53,266 nucleotides of DNA, taken from assembly GCA_022820025.1 (NCBI GenBank), contig JAJEGF010000024.1, forward strand, positions 1-53,266. Direction: 5' to 3'. This document shows, piece by piece, positions 7,897 to 17,065 of this stretch (position 1 is its first letter; each line of letters begins with the position of its first letter). The stretch is from Chloroflexota bacterium (GTDB taxonomy: Bacteria; Chloroflexota; UBA11872). Below the pieces are notes generated by a model. It saw only the letters and a list, made by a program, of their open reading frames with translations, was not told the origin of the DNA and searched no databases. The position numbers were made by a program, and so were the translations under genes.

Positions 7897-9812
7897 CTAA
7901 AGAGCACCAGGCTGCCCACGGTTAGCACAAGGCCAACCACCATCAACAGTGCATAGTTCTGGGCCTGGCCGGTCTGCAATCGCCGGACCTGGCCAGCGGT
8001 GAAGCGTGACAGGTGGCCAACGCCGTTGACGATGCCGTCGATCACTCCCGCATCAAAGCCCCAGGAGATCATGGCCGTGGCCTTGGTGAAGGCCACTCCG
8101 AAGCCGTCGCCGATGTGGTCCATGTACCACTTCTGGCGGAAGAGAGTCTCGGCGCCCGGCAGGAGTCGCCGTGCCAGCGCGGGAATGCCCATTCCCCGGC
8201 TGTAGGCGCCCAGTGCCAGCAAGAGGCCGCCGCCGGCCGCGACGGTGGATATCAGGGCAAGGACGAGCGTCGCCGGCGGCCCCGCGCCTTCCAGGTGAAC
8301 GATGCCGGCCGCGTACTTGAGGTAGCCGTGAATGATCCCGTGCTCGGGCGGAATGCCCAGCACGGCGCCCGCGAGCACGGCCCCGGCCGCCAATACGATC
8401 AGCGGCAGGGTCATCACCCGAGGCGATTCATGCGCGTGGGCGTGCAGTTCGGCGTTTCGGGGCTTCCCGTGGAACGTCTTGACGATCATTCGGAACGTGT
8501 AAAAGGCGGTCATGACGGAGACGGCCAGGCCGGTGAAATAGAAGACCCAGAAGATCCCTGCACCGTGATCGGTTGACAGCGAGGATCCGGGATCGGACGT
8601 CGCCTTGAGGTGGGTCAACGCCAGAATCTCGTCCTTACTCCAGAATCCGGCCAGCGGGAAGATGGCTGCCAAGGCGAGCCCACCGAGGATGAAGGTGGCG
8701 TAGGTGACGGGGAGCTTGCTTCGAAGTCCGCCCATCTGGCGCATGTCCTGTTCGTCATTCATTGCGTGGATGACGCTGCCCGATCCGAGAAACAGGAGAG
8801 CCTTGAAGAACGCATGCGTGGCCAAGTGGAAGATTGCGACCGTGTATGCGCCGGCTCCGGCCGCCAGGAACATCAGGCCAAGCTGACTGACGGTGGAATA
8901 GGCGAGGACGCGCTTGATATCCGTCTGGGTGAGGGCGATGGTGGCCGCAAGGAAGGCCGTGAACGTGCCCACGGCAGCAACCAGCAGCAGTGCCTCGGGT
9001 GCCGCGGAATAGACGGGATTGAGTCGAGCGACCAAGTAAACGCCGGCTGTGACCATTGTTGCAGCGTGGATCAGCGCGCTGACCGGGGTCGGACCTTCCA
9101 TGGCGTCGGGCAACCAGACATGCAGCGGGAACTGCGCCGACTTGCCCATGGCGCCGATGAAGAGCAGGCAGGCGATGGCCGTAACCATGCGCGGGTCCGC
9201 CGCACCCAGCCCGTCAAAGATCTCGCGGTAACGCAGCGTCCCGAATTCGTGGAAGGCCAGGATGATGCCGATGGCGAACCCGAAGTCACCAATTCGGTTG
9301 ACCAGGAACGCCTTGGTGGCCGCCGCATTGGCGCTGTCGCGCTCGTACCAGTACCCGATGAGCAGGTACGAGCACAGCCCCACCATCTCCCAGAAGATGA
9401 AGAGCTGGAGCAGGTTGTCGGAGATGACCAGCATGATCATGCTGAACACGAACAGCGGAATCCAGGTGAAGAACCGCGGCTTGTTCGCGTCGTGGTCCAT
9501 GTATCCGACGGCGTACATGGAAACCAGCGTGCTTACGCCGGTGACGACGAGCAGCATGACGACCGTGAGCGCGTCGGTCAGGAACGCGATCTCGATGTCA
9601 AAGCCGCCGCTGGCGACCCAGGTGTAAAGGACCGACGAGTCCTTGTCCGAGCCGGTGCTCTGGATCCAGAGCACCACGGTGGCCACGAACGAGCCGAGGA
9701 TTGCCAGCGTGGACACCCAGCCGGTCCAGGGCGGGTTGCGCCGTCCCGCCAGGCCGTTGGCGGCAAAGGCCAGCAGCGGCAGCAAGGGAATGATCCAGGG
9801 CGCGTCTAGCAT
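7893..9812 (-). CDS. nuoL: NADH-quinone oxidoreductase subunit L
   Basis: The distal antiporter-like subunit, with the long lateral helix that spans the membrane arm. The 639-residue product has the Glu in LFIFWEMVGLCSYLLIGYW and the Lys in GAMGKSAQFPLHVWLPDAME. It also has the GPTPVSALIHAATMVTAGVY block typical of NuoL. The C-terminal extension (about residues 500-639) matches the lateral-helix region, so the subunit is full length. It follows nuoK by 31 bases and overlaps nuoM by four. Confidence 0.95.
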   Translation of the reverse strand: MLDAPWIIPLLPLLAFAANGLAGRRNPPWTGWVSTLAILGSFVATVVLWIQSTGSDKDSSVLYTWVASGGFDIEIAFLTDALTVVMLLVVTGVSTLVSMYAVGYMDHDANKPRFFTWIPLFVFSMIMLVISDNLLQLFIFWEMVGLCSYLLIGYWYERDSANAAATKAFLVNRIGDFGFAIGIILAFHEFGTLRYREIFDGLGAADPRMVTAIACLLFIGAMGKSAQFPLHVWLPDAMEGPTPVSALIHAATMVTAGVYLVARLNPVYSAAPEALLLVAAVGTFTAFLAATIALTQTDIKRVLAYSTVSQLGLMFLAAGAGAYTVAIFHLATHAFFKALLFLGSGSVIHAMNDEQDMRQMGGLRSKLPVTYATFILGGLALAAIFPLAGFWSKDEILALTHLKATSDPGSSLSTDHGAGIFWVFYFTGLAVSVMTAFYTFRMIVKTFHGKPRNAELHAHAHESPRVMTLPLIVLAAGAVLAGAVLGIPPEHGIIHGYLKYAAGIVHLEGAGPPATLVLALISTVAAGGGLLLALGAYSRGMGIPALARRLLPGAETLFRQKWYMDHIGDGFGVAFTKATAMISWGFDAGVIDGIVNGVGHLSRFTAGQVRRLQTGQAQNYALLMVVGLVLTVGSLVLFR

Positions 9813-9843
9813 TCCGAGGTCCTCACGAGTGTCATATCTCGCG

Positions 9844-10143
9844 TCACCCGCTCAGGCTGTCGAGCTGGTCGACGTTGACAACCGGGTAGACCCGGCTCAG
9901 GGCCACCAGGATTGCCAGCCCGATCGCTACTTCGGCAGCGGCGACGGTCAGCGAAAAGACCACGAGGACGAAGCCGGCCTGATCGTCCAGGTATCGCGAG
10001 AAGGCCGCCAGGGTCACGTTTGCACCCTGAAGCATGAGCTCGATGCACATGAGCATGACGATGGCGTTGCGGCGGATGAGCACACCCGTTGCGCCCAGCG
10101 CAAATAGCAGTGCGCCGACGACCAGGAATCCGTTGAGCATCAT
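9844..10143 (-). CDS. nuoK: NADH-quinone oxidoreductase subunit K
   Basis: A small three-helix membrane subunit of complex I in the proton path. The 99-residue product has the two conserved buried glutamates: one in MLMCIELMLQGANVTL and one in LTVAAAEVAIGLAILVAL. The length is normal. Its start (two adjacent ATG codons) overlaps the nuoJ stop, so the two are probably coupled. Confidence 0.95.
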   Translation of the reverse strand: MMLNGFLVVGALLFALGATGVLIRRNAIVMLMCIELMLQGANVTLAAFSRYLDDQAGFVLVVFSLTVAAAEVAIGLAILVALSRVYPVVNVDQLDSLSG

Positions 10144-10775
10144 CGGGCGGACTCTTCAAGTGCGGGCTCGGCCGTATCCGCCTCGGCCGCTGTCTCGTTC
10201 GCAGGCGAGCCGCTTGCCGCCTGGGGGAAGTCGGCTTGCTCGTGTGCTTCGACGCGTCGTGCCAGCACGATTGCGCCGATAGTTGCCGCCGTCAAGAGCA
10301 CGCTCGCTCCAAGAAACGGCAACGTGAAGTCATTGAACAGGGCCACGGCCAAGGCTTGCGTGCTCCCACCAAGCTCGGAGACGGTGGCTGGCGGAAACGT
10401 GCCCTTGATCGACTCGCTGATCTCCGGAGTGCCAACGCTGACGACGACGCCTTCGATTGCCAGCAGGATTCCCAGGGGTATCCCCAGCCAGATTTGACGG
10501 TGCGTCACTCGCTCTTCCGGCAGTCGCCGCATGTCCAGCATCATCAGCGTGAAGAGGAACAGCACGACGATGGCGCCGGCATAGATGGCGATCTGGGCCA
10601 CGGCCAGGAAGCCGGCGCCCAGGATCACAAACAGGCCGGCTACGTGAAAGATCACGATGACGAGAGATATAGCCGAGTGCACGGGGTTGCGCGCGACCAG
10701 CATCAGCCCACCGGCACCAACGGCCGCAATGGCCAGGTACCAGAAGGCGACGGTGGTCTCGAGGTTGTCAGCCAT
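10140..10775 (-). CDS. nuoJ: NADH-quinone oxidoreductase subunit J
   Basis: A five-helix membrane subunit of complex I. The product has the conserved third helix with YAGAIVVLFLFTLMMLDMR. I start it at the ATG at 10773-10775 (MADNLETTVAFWYLA), giving 211 residues. A GTG at 10802 would add nine non-conserved residues. The C-terminus carries an extra Ala/Glu-rich tail of about 40 residues after the last helix, which is not part of the core fold. It lies 65 bases downstream of nuoI. Confidence 0.92.
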   Translation of the reverse strand: MADNLETTVAFWYLAIAAVGAGGLMLVARNPVHSAISLVIVIFHVAGLFVILGAGFLAVAQIAIYAGAIVVLFLFTLMMLDMRRLPEERVTHRQIWLGIPLGILLAIEGVVVSVGTPEISESIKGTFPPATVSELGGSTQALAVALFNDFTLPFLGASVLLTAATIGAIVLARRVEAHEQADFPQAASGSPANETAAEADTAEPALEESAR

Positions 10776-10840
10776 GGAGTTTCGTAGTCTCGAACGCTGC
10801 ACAAAGGAAGCCAGGTGCGCGACGCACGTTGCGGTCCGCG

Positions 10841-11332
10841 TCAGCCACGTTCGAACCAGTTCGCAAGGGCCGCGCCCGGACCGATGTTCTTCTGCTCGAC
10901 TTCCCGGTTGGCCTGATCATGCTCGTAGATCTCGATCATCTTCTCGCCGTCGATCAGGAGACCTCGCCGGTCATCGGTGATGAGGTGAAAGTCGTGAGTA
11001 CGCTGAAGCGCGTCGACCGGGCAAGCTTCGATGCAGAAGTAGCAGAACACGCAGCGGCCGACATCAAACAGATAGCGGTCAACAAACCGAGTGCCGTCCT
11101 CGTTCTCGCTCGTGTCAACGCGGATTACGTCATTAGGACAGGCGGTCTCGCACAGGCCGCAACCCACACAGGTCATGCCGCCGGTCACTTCGTCGCGACG
11201 CATGCCGACCTGACCGCGGAAGCGGTACGAAATGTCGCGCAGCTGCTCAGGGTAGAGGACGGTCGCCGGCTTGCGGCCGGTAACCATCAGCATGGTCTTG
11301 AGACCCTTCATTACGCCAGAACCGAGGGGCAT
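10841..11332 (-). CDS. nuoI: NADH-quinone oxidoreductase subunit I
   Basis: The ferredoxin-like subunit that carries clusters N6a and N6b and links the peripheral chain to NuoB. The 163-residue product has two 4Fe-4S motifs: CVGCGLCETACPNDVI and CVFCYFCIEACPVDAL. The YRFRGQVGMRRDE region before the first motif is also typical. It starts three bases after the nuoH stop. The short N-terminus before the first cluster suits the family. Confidence 0.95.
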   Translation of the reverse strand: MPLGSGVMKGLKTMLMVTGRKPATVLYPEQLRDISYRFRGQVGMRRDEVTGGMTCVGCGLCETACPNDVIRVDTSENEDGTRFVDRYLFDVGRCVFCYFCIEACPVDALQRTHDFHLITDDRRGLLIDGEKMIEIYEHDQANREVEQKNIGPGAALANWFERG

Positions 11333-11335
11333 GCG

Positions 11336-12337
11336 CTAGCTCCAGGCCATCCGTAGACCGGCAGCGATGAGCAGATTCACCACGCCGATCGGAATCAAGA
11401 TCTTCCAGCAGAAGTTCATGAGTTGGTCGTAGCGGAATCGCGGCTGCGTGGCACGCAGCAGGAAGAAGCCGAACATGAACACGCCGCACTTCAGCAGGAA
11501 CCAGATCACGCCGGTGAGCGCTTCCAGCCCGGGAATCGTCCAGCCGCGCCAACCGCCGAGGAAGAGCGTGGCGACAATTGCCGACATGAGCAGCATGTTG
11601 GCGTACTCGGCCATGAAGAAGAAGGCCCAGCGCATGCCGGAGTACTCGACGTGGAAGCCCGCGACCAGTTCCGACTCGGCTTCCGGCAAGTCGAATGGAG
11701 CCCGGTTGGTCTCGGCTACGGCCGCGAATACGAAGAGCAGGAAGCCTATCAACTGGGGAACGATGAACCATAGGCCGGCCTGCGCGTTCACGATGTCAAT
11801 AAGACTCAGTGAGCCCGCGTAGATGATGACCGCCAGCACGGCCAGTCCCATCACCAGTTCATAACTGATGACCTGCGCGCTGGAGCGCAGCGCACCCAGA
11901 TGAGCGTACTTGCTGTTCGACGACCAACCGGACATGACCACGCCGTAGACGCCGAGCGAGCCCATGGCCAGGAAGTACAGGATTCCGACATTGAGATCGG
12001 CGATCCAGAGTCCGATGGTCCGTCCCATTTCGACCTCGGGACCAAAGGGAACAATGGCCCAGGCCGCCAGGGCTGGCATGACCATCATCACCGGTGCGAA
12101 CCAGTACACGCCCTTGTCGGATTCGCCCGGAATCATGTCTTCCTTGATCCCGAGTTTCAGGCCGTCGGCGGCGGTCTGCAGCGTGCCGCGCCAACCCACG
12201 CGATGCGGGCCGTAGCGCGATTGCATGCGACCGAGAATCCAGCGCTCCAGCAGCACCAGTGGCATCGCGCCGATCGCGAATAGCAGAAATACCGCCAGGA
12301 CTTTCGTGATCAAGATCAGCCAGGCCCAGAAATCCAT
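11336..12337 (-). CDS. nuoH: NADH-quinone oxidoreductase subunit H
   Basis: The membrane subunit that forms the quinone-binding chamber with NuoB and NuoD. The 333-residue product has about eight helices. It has the hallmark loop FDLPEAESELVAGFHVEYSG followed by MRWAFFFMAEYANM. The conserved quinone-site stretch RYGPHRVGWRGTLQTAADGL is present near residues 40-60. The length is typical. It starts two bases after the nuoG stop. Confidence 0.95.
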   Translation of the reverse strand: MDFWAWLILITKVLAVFLLFAIGAMPLVLLERWILGRMQSRYGPHRVGWRGTLQTAADGLKLGIKEDMIPGESDKGVYWFAPVMMVMPALAAWAIVPFGPEVEMGRTIGLWIADLNVGILYFLAMGSLGVYGVVMSGWSSNSKYAHLGALRSSAQVISYELVMGLAVLAVIIYAGSLSLIDIVNAQAGLWFIVPQLIGFLLFVFAAVAETNRAPFDLPEAESELVAGFHVEYSGMRWAFFFMAEYANMLLMSAIVATLFLGGWRGWTIPGLEALTGVIWFLLKCGVFMFGFFLLRATQPRFRYDQLMNFCWKILIPIGVVNLLIAAGLRMAWS

Positions 12338-12339
12338 TC

Positions 12340-14775
12340 CTAGGCCTTGCTCACGCGAACCGCGGTGCCGTCGGGCGACCGCGGATCAAGCTGACGTGGC
12401 GCCGCTTCCAGGAAGCGGTCGGGCAGGCTGACGACGCCGGATGGCACGCGTCGAGCGACCATGGCCTTCAGGTTGACCTCGCCGCCCGCGGATGCCACAT
12501 GTACGCGGTCGCCGTGCGCGATCTGGAGGCGCTCGGCGTCGTCGGGGTTCAATTCGGCCACTGCGTCCGGCAGCATCAACGTCAGGCTTGGGGCGTGGCG
12601 TCCGGCTACGCCCGCCGTGTAGAGATGCTGCTCCGTAGCCAGTACGAGCCGGTCGCCGTTGACGTTGGGAACGTCGGCGCCGTTCACGGAAACGGCTTGG
12701 CCGGATCCGGAAATGGACGGGGCAACGGAGAGTCTCGCCAGTTCTTCTGAAATGGGTTCATGGCTGCGCCAGCCAAAGTCGGCGCCCATCGCGGCCGCGA
12801 TTCGCGCCACGATCTCCCAGTCCGGCCGGGCATCGCCCACCGGCGGAATCGCCGGTTCGAGCCGACCCAGCCGGCCTTCGAAGTTGCTGTAGTGCCCGCC
12901 CTTCTCGGCAAACGTGGTGCCCGGCAGCACAACGTCGGCGACTTCCGTCGTCGCATTCATGAATATGTCCTGCGCCACCACGAGGTCAGCTTCGCGCAGG
13001 GCGGCGCTTACTCCGCTGGGGTTGGCTGCGCCGCCGACCACGTCCTCGCCCATCACATAGAGCGCTCGCATTGGGCCCTCGACGAATTCGGCGAAGGGCA
13101 ATCCCGGCTCCTCGCTCAACTCGACGCCCCACGCTTCGCCTATTTCGCCGCGAGCATCGGCATCCGCGAGCGGACGAGCGCCGGGCAGGAGGTCAGGGGC
13201 CATGCCGACTCGAAAGGTGCCGACCGAGTTGGCCCGTTCGGCCAGCGGGAACAGCTTCACGCCGTCCCGCGCCAGCGCCAGATTGGCGGCGGCCTGCGCA
13301 ATCTTGTCGGCCTTGCCGAGTGTCCAGACGCCGGTGTCCCACACAACGGCAACGGATCCGGCCGCGCCGACCAACTGGCTGATTTCGTCGAGTGCGGCGG
13401 CGTCGATTCCGGTTACTTGCTCAGTGACGTCGTCAGCCTCGCCAGCTAGTGCGCTGAGGAATGCGGCTTCGCCGCCGGGGCGCACACGAGCCGAAACTGT
13501 GGCGAAGTCGTCAAGGCCGCTGCCCAGTCGGGTGGCGACGACGAGCTTGCGTCCCGCGTCCCGGGCTGCCTGCTTGATGTGTGCCCCGACCACGTTGTGG
13601 GTCTGCCCAATGTCGGCGCCCACGACCAGAATCAGGTCCGCTGCAAGCAGTTCGCTCTGCGTATGCGGACCAACTTCGCTGCCCAGCACCGCACGCAGCG
13701 TGCGGGCCGTGGCGTGCAGGCCGCTGTCCTGGCTGTAGACGTTGTTTGTGCCGAGCACCGCGCGGGCAAAACGCTGAAGCGTGTAGTTGTCCTCGTTGGT
13801 GGTGTTCGGCGAACCGACCACACCCACGGCGCGGGGGCCGTGGGTATCCAACACGCCGCGCAGTCCCGCGGTGATCGCGTCCAGCGCCGCGCGCCAACTT
13901 ACCGGCCAGAGGACGCCGCCGCGGCGGACCATCGGCTGCGTGATGCGATCGTCGCTGTTTACGAAGGAGTGGCCAAAGAAGCCTTTCGCGCAAAGAATGC
14001 CGCGGTCGGGTTCCTCAAGACCATTGGAGCGAGTTCTCACAACCTCGCCGTGGCGCGATTCCACCAGGATCGAGCAGCCAACCGAGCAATGCGGGCAGGT
14101 GGACGCTGCCTTTTCGGTCTGCCAGCTTCGCGCGGAGTGCTTGAAGGGACGGCTCAGCAAGGCGCCAACCGGACAGGTCTCAATGCACATGCCGCAGCGT
14201 TCGCAGTCCATGAAGTCGTGCTGCGCCGGGGCAATGAAGGTGCCCACGTTTCGCTCCACAAAGTCCAGTGCGCGAACGCCGATTTGCTCGTCGCAAATGC
14301 GCACGCAGCGGCCGCACAGGATGCAGCGGTTGTGGTTGAGGAGGATGACCTCGTTGAGGATTTCCTCCGGGTGCGCCTTCGGGACGGTCTCGTAGGGGCT
14401 CTGGTGAATCTCCTGGTCGAAGACCTCGTCCTGCAGTTCGCAGGTTCCCGCCTGGTCGCAATACGGACAGTCCAGCGGGTGGTGCTGGAGCTGCAGTTCG
14501 ATCACGTGCTTGCGGATGTCGCGGATGCTTTGGCTGTTCGTCACCACCGTCATCCCGTCGCCGGCCGGGGTGGTGCATGAAGCCGTCGGGCGTGGCGGTC
14601 CGGGCTGTACCTCGACCACACACATGCGGCACGCGCCGTACGGCTTCAGCCGCGGGTCGGTGCAGAGGGTCGGAATCTCGACGCCGATGGACTCGCAGGC
14701 CTGCAGCACGGTCGCGCCGCGCGGCACCTGCACCTCATTGCCATCAATCGTGAGCGTGACCGTATCGCTACTCAT
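12340..14775 (-). CDS. nuoG: NADH-quinone oxidoreductase subunit G
   Basis: The large iron-sulfur subunit of the complex I peripheral arm. The 811-residue product shows a 2Fe-2S ferredoxin domain (Cys in PTLCTDPRLKPYGACRMC) and the His-Cys3 site (HPLDCPYCDQAGTC). Next come the two-cluster 4Fe-4S region (NRCILCGRCVRIC and CERCGMCIETCPVGAL) and a molybdopterin-oxidoreductase-like domain that begins CPHCSVGCSILVE. NuoG normally receives electrons from NuoE/NuoF, but neither lies in this operon. Its ATG overlaps the nuoD stop by four bases, so nothing has been lost between them by simple decay. It could also act with a different electron-input module. Confidence 0.93.
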   Translation of the reverse strand: MSSDTVTLTIDGNEVQVPRGATVLQACESIGVEIPTLCTDPRLKPYGACRMCVVEVQPGPPRPTASCTTPAGDGMTVVTNSQSIRDIRKHVIELQLQHHPLDCPYCDQAGTCELQDEVFDQEIHQSPYETVPKAHPEEILNEVILLNHNRCILCGRCVRICDEQIGVRALDFVERNVGTFIAPAQHDFMDCERCGMCIETCPVGALLSRPFKHSARSWQTEKAASTCPHCSVGCSILVESRHGEVVRTRSNGLEEPDRGILCAKGFFGHSFVNSDDRITQPMVRRGGVLWPVSWRAALDAITAGLRGVLDTHGPRAVGVVGSPNTTNEDNYTLQRFARAVLGTNNVYSQDSGLHATARTLRAVLGSEVGPHTQSELLAADLILVVGADIGQTHNVVGAHIKQAARDAGRKLVVATRLGSGLDDFATVSARVRPGGEAAFLSALAGEADDVTEQVTGIDAAALDEISQLVGAAGSVAVVWDTGVWTLGKADKIAQAAANLALARDGVKLFPLAERANSVGTFRVGMAPDLLPGARPLADADARGEIGEAWGVELSEEPGLPFAEFVEGPMRALYVMGEDVVGGAANPSGVSAALREADLVVAQDIFMNATTEVADVVLPGTTFAEKGGHYSNFEGRLGRLEPAIPPVGDARPDWEIVARIAAAMGADFGWRSHEPISEELARLSVAPSISGSGQAVSVNGADVPNVNGDRLVLATEQHLYTAGVAGRHAPSLTLMLPDAVAELNPDDAERLQIAHGDRVHVASAGGEVNLKAMVARRVPSGVVSLPDRFLEAAPRQLDPRSPDGTAVRVSKA

Positions 14776-16004
14776 CGATCAACCTCACCCAGCACGATGT
14801 CGACGCTGCCGATGATGGCTACCACGTCCGCGATCAGGCTGCCCACACTTATTTCTTCGATGATGCTCAAGTTGACGAACGACGGCGAGCGCACGTGACA
14901 GCGGTACGGCATACCCGTGCCATCGCTGACAAAGTAAAAGCCGAGCTCGCCCTTCGGATTCTCGATCCCGAAGTAGGACTCGCCCGGCGGCGGCTGCACG
15001 CCGTGCATCACCAGCTTGAAGTGGTTGATCATCGCTTCCATGTCCACCGGCACCCGACCGATGTCCGGTGGTACCACCTGGGGCAGGTCCACGTTTGAAG
15101 GGGCGTCCAACGGCAAGTCCCGCAGCGCCTCTACGCACTGTCCGATGATCCGCTTTGACTGATACATCTCGTTCAGCCGCACAAGGTATCGCGCGTAGAC
15201 GTCACCCTCGGTGAAGACCGGGACTTCGAAGTCCACCAGGTCATAGGCCGCATACGGCTGGGCCTTTCGCAAGTCCCAGGCAATGCCGGAGCCGCGGATC
15301 ACCGGCCCTGTCAGTCCATAGCTCAGCGCCTGCTCCTGGGTAATGAGCCCCACGTCGCGGGTGCGTTCGATAAAGACCTCGTTCTCGGTTAGCAGCGCGT
15401 CGATTTCGTCCAGCGTGTAGCCGTCAAGGAAGGCTTCCACGTTGTCCAGCCACTGGTCGCCCACGTCGTGAGGACCAGTGCCGCCGACTCGCATGAACGA
15501 GGTGGTCAGCCGCGCGCCGCAGGCTTCCTCGAATAGATAGAGAATCTTCTCGCGCTCACGCAGCGACCACAGGAACGCCGACATGGCGCCAATGTCCAGC
15601 CCGTGAGTGCCCAACCAGATGTGATGGGCGGCCAGCCGCGAGAGTTCCGCCACCGCGGTGCGCAGATAGCGGGCCCGCAGTGGAATGTCGTCGGTGATGC
15701 CCATCAGCTTCTCGATGGCCATCAGGTAGCCCATGTTGTTTGAGGGTCCCGACGTGTAGTCCATTCGGTCGGTCAGCGTGATGCCGCCCCGATAGTCGTG
15801 GACCTCCAGCAACTTCTCTACGCCCCGATGCAGATAGCCCATGTCGGCGTCGCAGCGGCGGACTTCCTCGCCGTCCAACTCAATCACCAGACGGAGTACG
15901 CCGTGGGTGCTGGGGTGCTGCGGCCCCATGTTGAGGATCATGTTGTCCCCGCTGCCGCGTTCCAGGTCGACGCGGGCGCCGGCCGCCCCGGATCCCACGG
16001 TCAT
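14772..16004 (-). CDS. nuoD: NADH-quinone oxidoreductase subunit D
   Basis: The 49-kDa-type subunit that forms the quinone site with NuoB. The 410-residue product has [20 protein letters not shown] near the N-terminus, with the quinone-binding His. It also has [20 protein letters not shown] and the [20 protein letters not shown] block. It ends with the [18 protein letters not shown] motif. It is a separate protein, not a NuoCD fusion. Its start overlaps the nuoC stop by four bases. About 20 residues before [10 protein letters not shown] are unconserved, so the true start could be a later codon. Confidence 0.95.
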   Translation of the reverse strand: MTVGSGAAGARVDLERGSGDNMILNMGPQHPSTHGVLRLVIELDGEEVRRCDADMGYLHRGVEKLLEVHDYRGGITLTDRMDYTSGPSNNMGYLMAIEKLMGITDDIPLRARYLRTAVAELSRLAAHHIWLGTHGLDIGAMSAFLWSLREREKILYLFEEACGARLTTSFMRVGGTGPHDVGDQWLDNVEAFLDGYTLDEIDALLTENEVFIERTRDVGLITQEQALSYGLTGPVIRGSGIAWDLRKAQPYAAYDLVDFEVPVFTEGDVYARYLVRLNEMYQSKRIIGQCVEALRDLPLDAPSNVDLPQVVPPDIGRVPVDMEAMINHFKLVMHGVQPPPGESYFGIENPKGELGFYFVSDGTGMPYRCHVRSPSFVNLSIIEEISVGSLIADVVAIIGSVDIVLGEVDR

Positions 16005-16576
16005 GCGCCGTTCGCCTTGTCCACGTCGGCCCAGAAGTCGTCCGGGTCAAGCTGTCCGACGAGGTCGTTGCGGTGAGCGTCTTCGGGGAAGGTCGGGCCT
16101 TCCACGGGGTACTCCTTGCGAAGCGGGTGCCCCTCGTAGCCTTCAGGCAGCAGGATGCGTTTCAGGCTGGGATGACCGGCGAATCGGATGCCGAAGAGGT
16201 CAAATACCTCGCGCTCCAGATAAAGGGCCGAGGCGTACGTGCCGGTCGCCGAGGCGACGGACGCGCCGTCGGCCAAGCGTGCAGTTACGCGTGCAAAGAG
16301 ATTATTCGTCAGCGAGCGGAACTGCCACAGGACTTGGAATTCCCGCCCCACGTCCAGTGGCCAGTGCACAGCCGTCACGTCCACAAGCTGCTCAAGTTTG
16401 AGGTCCGAATCGTCGCGTACGGCCGGAAACAGCGCGGGGAAGGCCTGCGGCGCCACCTCGGCCACCGGATCTCCATGGTCGACGCGGCCTCCCAGATACG
16501 CGGTGCCGGCGTGTTGCCGGATGCGCTCCAGAACATTCTCGGGCGCCAGGGTTGGCGATGCCGCCGGTACCAACAC
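16001..16576 (-). CDS. nuoC: NADH-quinone oxidoreductase subunit C
   Basis: The 30-kDa-type peripheral subunit of complex I. The 191-residue product carries the signature around [20 protein letters not shown] followed by [16 protein letters not shown]. The start is a GTG three bases after the nuoA stop. In most operons nuoB sits between nuoA and nuoC. Here the junction is too tight for it, and no NuoB motifs are found within NuoC. Confidence 0.93.
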   Translation of the reverse strand: MLVPAASPTLAPENVLERIRQHAGTAYLGGRVDHGDPVAEVAPQAFPALFPAVRDDSDLKLEQLVDVTAVHWPLDVGREFQVLWQFRSLTNNLFARVTARLADGASVASATGTYASALYLEREVFDLFGIRFAGHPSLKRILLPEGYEGHPLRKEYPVEGPTFPEDAHRNDLVGQLDPDDFWADVDKANGA

Positions 16577-16579
16577 GGG

Positions 16580-16942
16580 CTAGCGGTTCCAATCCAGGGC
16601 GCCCTTGCGCCACTCGTACACGAACGCGACCGCCAGAATGAGGATGAAGACGACACCAGCCAGGAACAAGGACAGTTGATCGTCGATCATGTTGAAGTAG
16701 AGCGCCCAGGGATAGAAGAAGAGCAACTCGACGTCGAAGATCAGGAACGTCACAGCCACCAGGTAGAAGCGGATGTTGTGCCGCCCGCGCGCGTCCCCGA
16801 TCGGGGGCATACCGGATTCGTACGCCTCCACCTTGGCGTCGTACTTGCGGTGCGGCTTGAGCAGCATGGTGCCAACAAGGCTCCCCACCGCAAAAAGGAA
16901 CGCGACAGCCATCAGAATGACAATCGCTACCCAGCTAGGCAT
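16580..16942 (-). CDS. nuoA: NADH-quinone oxidoreductase subunit A
   Basis: A three-helix membrane subunit at the joint between the two arms of complex I. The 120-residue product has the family core: YESGMPPIGDARGRHNIRFY followed by FLIFDVELLFFYPWA. It is the first gene of the operon. A Rex operator lies 40-57 bases upstream of its ATG and a candidate promoter lies just beyond that. Confidence 0.95.
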   Translation of the reverse strand: MPSWVAIVILMAVAFLFAVGSLVGTMLLKPHRKYDAKVEAYESGMPPIGDARGRHNIRFYLVAVTFLIFDVELLFFYPWALYFNMIDDQLSLFLAGVVFILILAVAFVYEWRKGALDWNR

Positions 16943-16981
16943 CGGTGCGCTTCGCCTGTCCCCTCGCCGTGCGCGGCTGCG

Positions 16982-16999
16982 TTGTGATCATTTTCACAA
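16982..16999. promoter_or_regulatory. Rex operator upstream of nuoA
   Basis: The sequence TTGTGATCATTTTCACAA is a perfect match to the TTGTGA-N6-TCACAA inverted repeat bound by the redox repressor Rex. It lies between the rex stop (17066) and the nuoA start (16942). It falls just downstream of a candidate -10 box on the minus strand, where binding would block initiation. Rex releases DNA when NADH is high, so this predicts induction of complex I when NADH builds up. Confidence 0.85.
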
Positions 17000-17008
17000 A
17001 CTCCGCGC

Positions 17009-17038
17009 ATGATACGCGCCAACCGTGCGGCTTGCGAA
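17009..17038 (-). promoter_or_regulatory. Candidate promoter of the nuo operon
   Basis: Read on the minus strand, TTCGCA (17033-17038) and TATCAT (17009-17014) are separated by 18 bases. The -10 box is good and the -35 box is weak. Transcription would start near 17001, placing the Rex operator over positions of about +2 to +19. The arrangement relative to the operator is the main support. Confidence 0.5.
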
Positions 17039-17065
17039 CCCTCAGAGTCTCTTGAGCCCTGAAAG

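Noticed and set aside
8610..9809. 399-codon plus-strand open frame opposite nuoL
   Set aside because: It is antisense to a clear NuoL. The translation is rich in Gly, Glu, Asp and Gln with no domain, as expected from the complement of a membrane protein gene.
16001..16576. NuoB hidden as a fusion inside NuoC or NuoA
   Set aside because: NuoC and NuoA have normal lengths and no cysteine pattern of NuoB is present in either.
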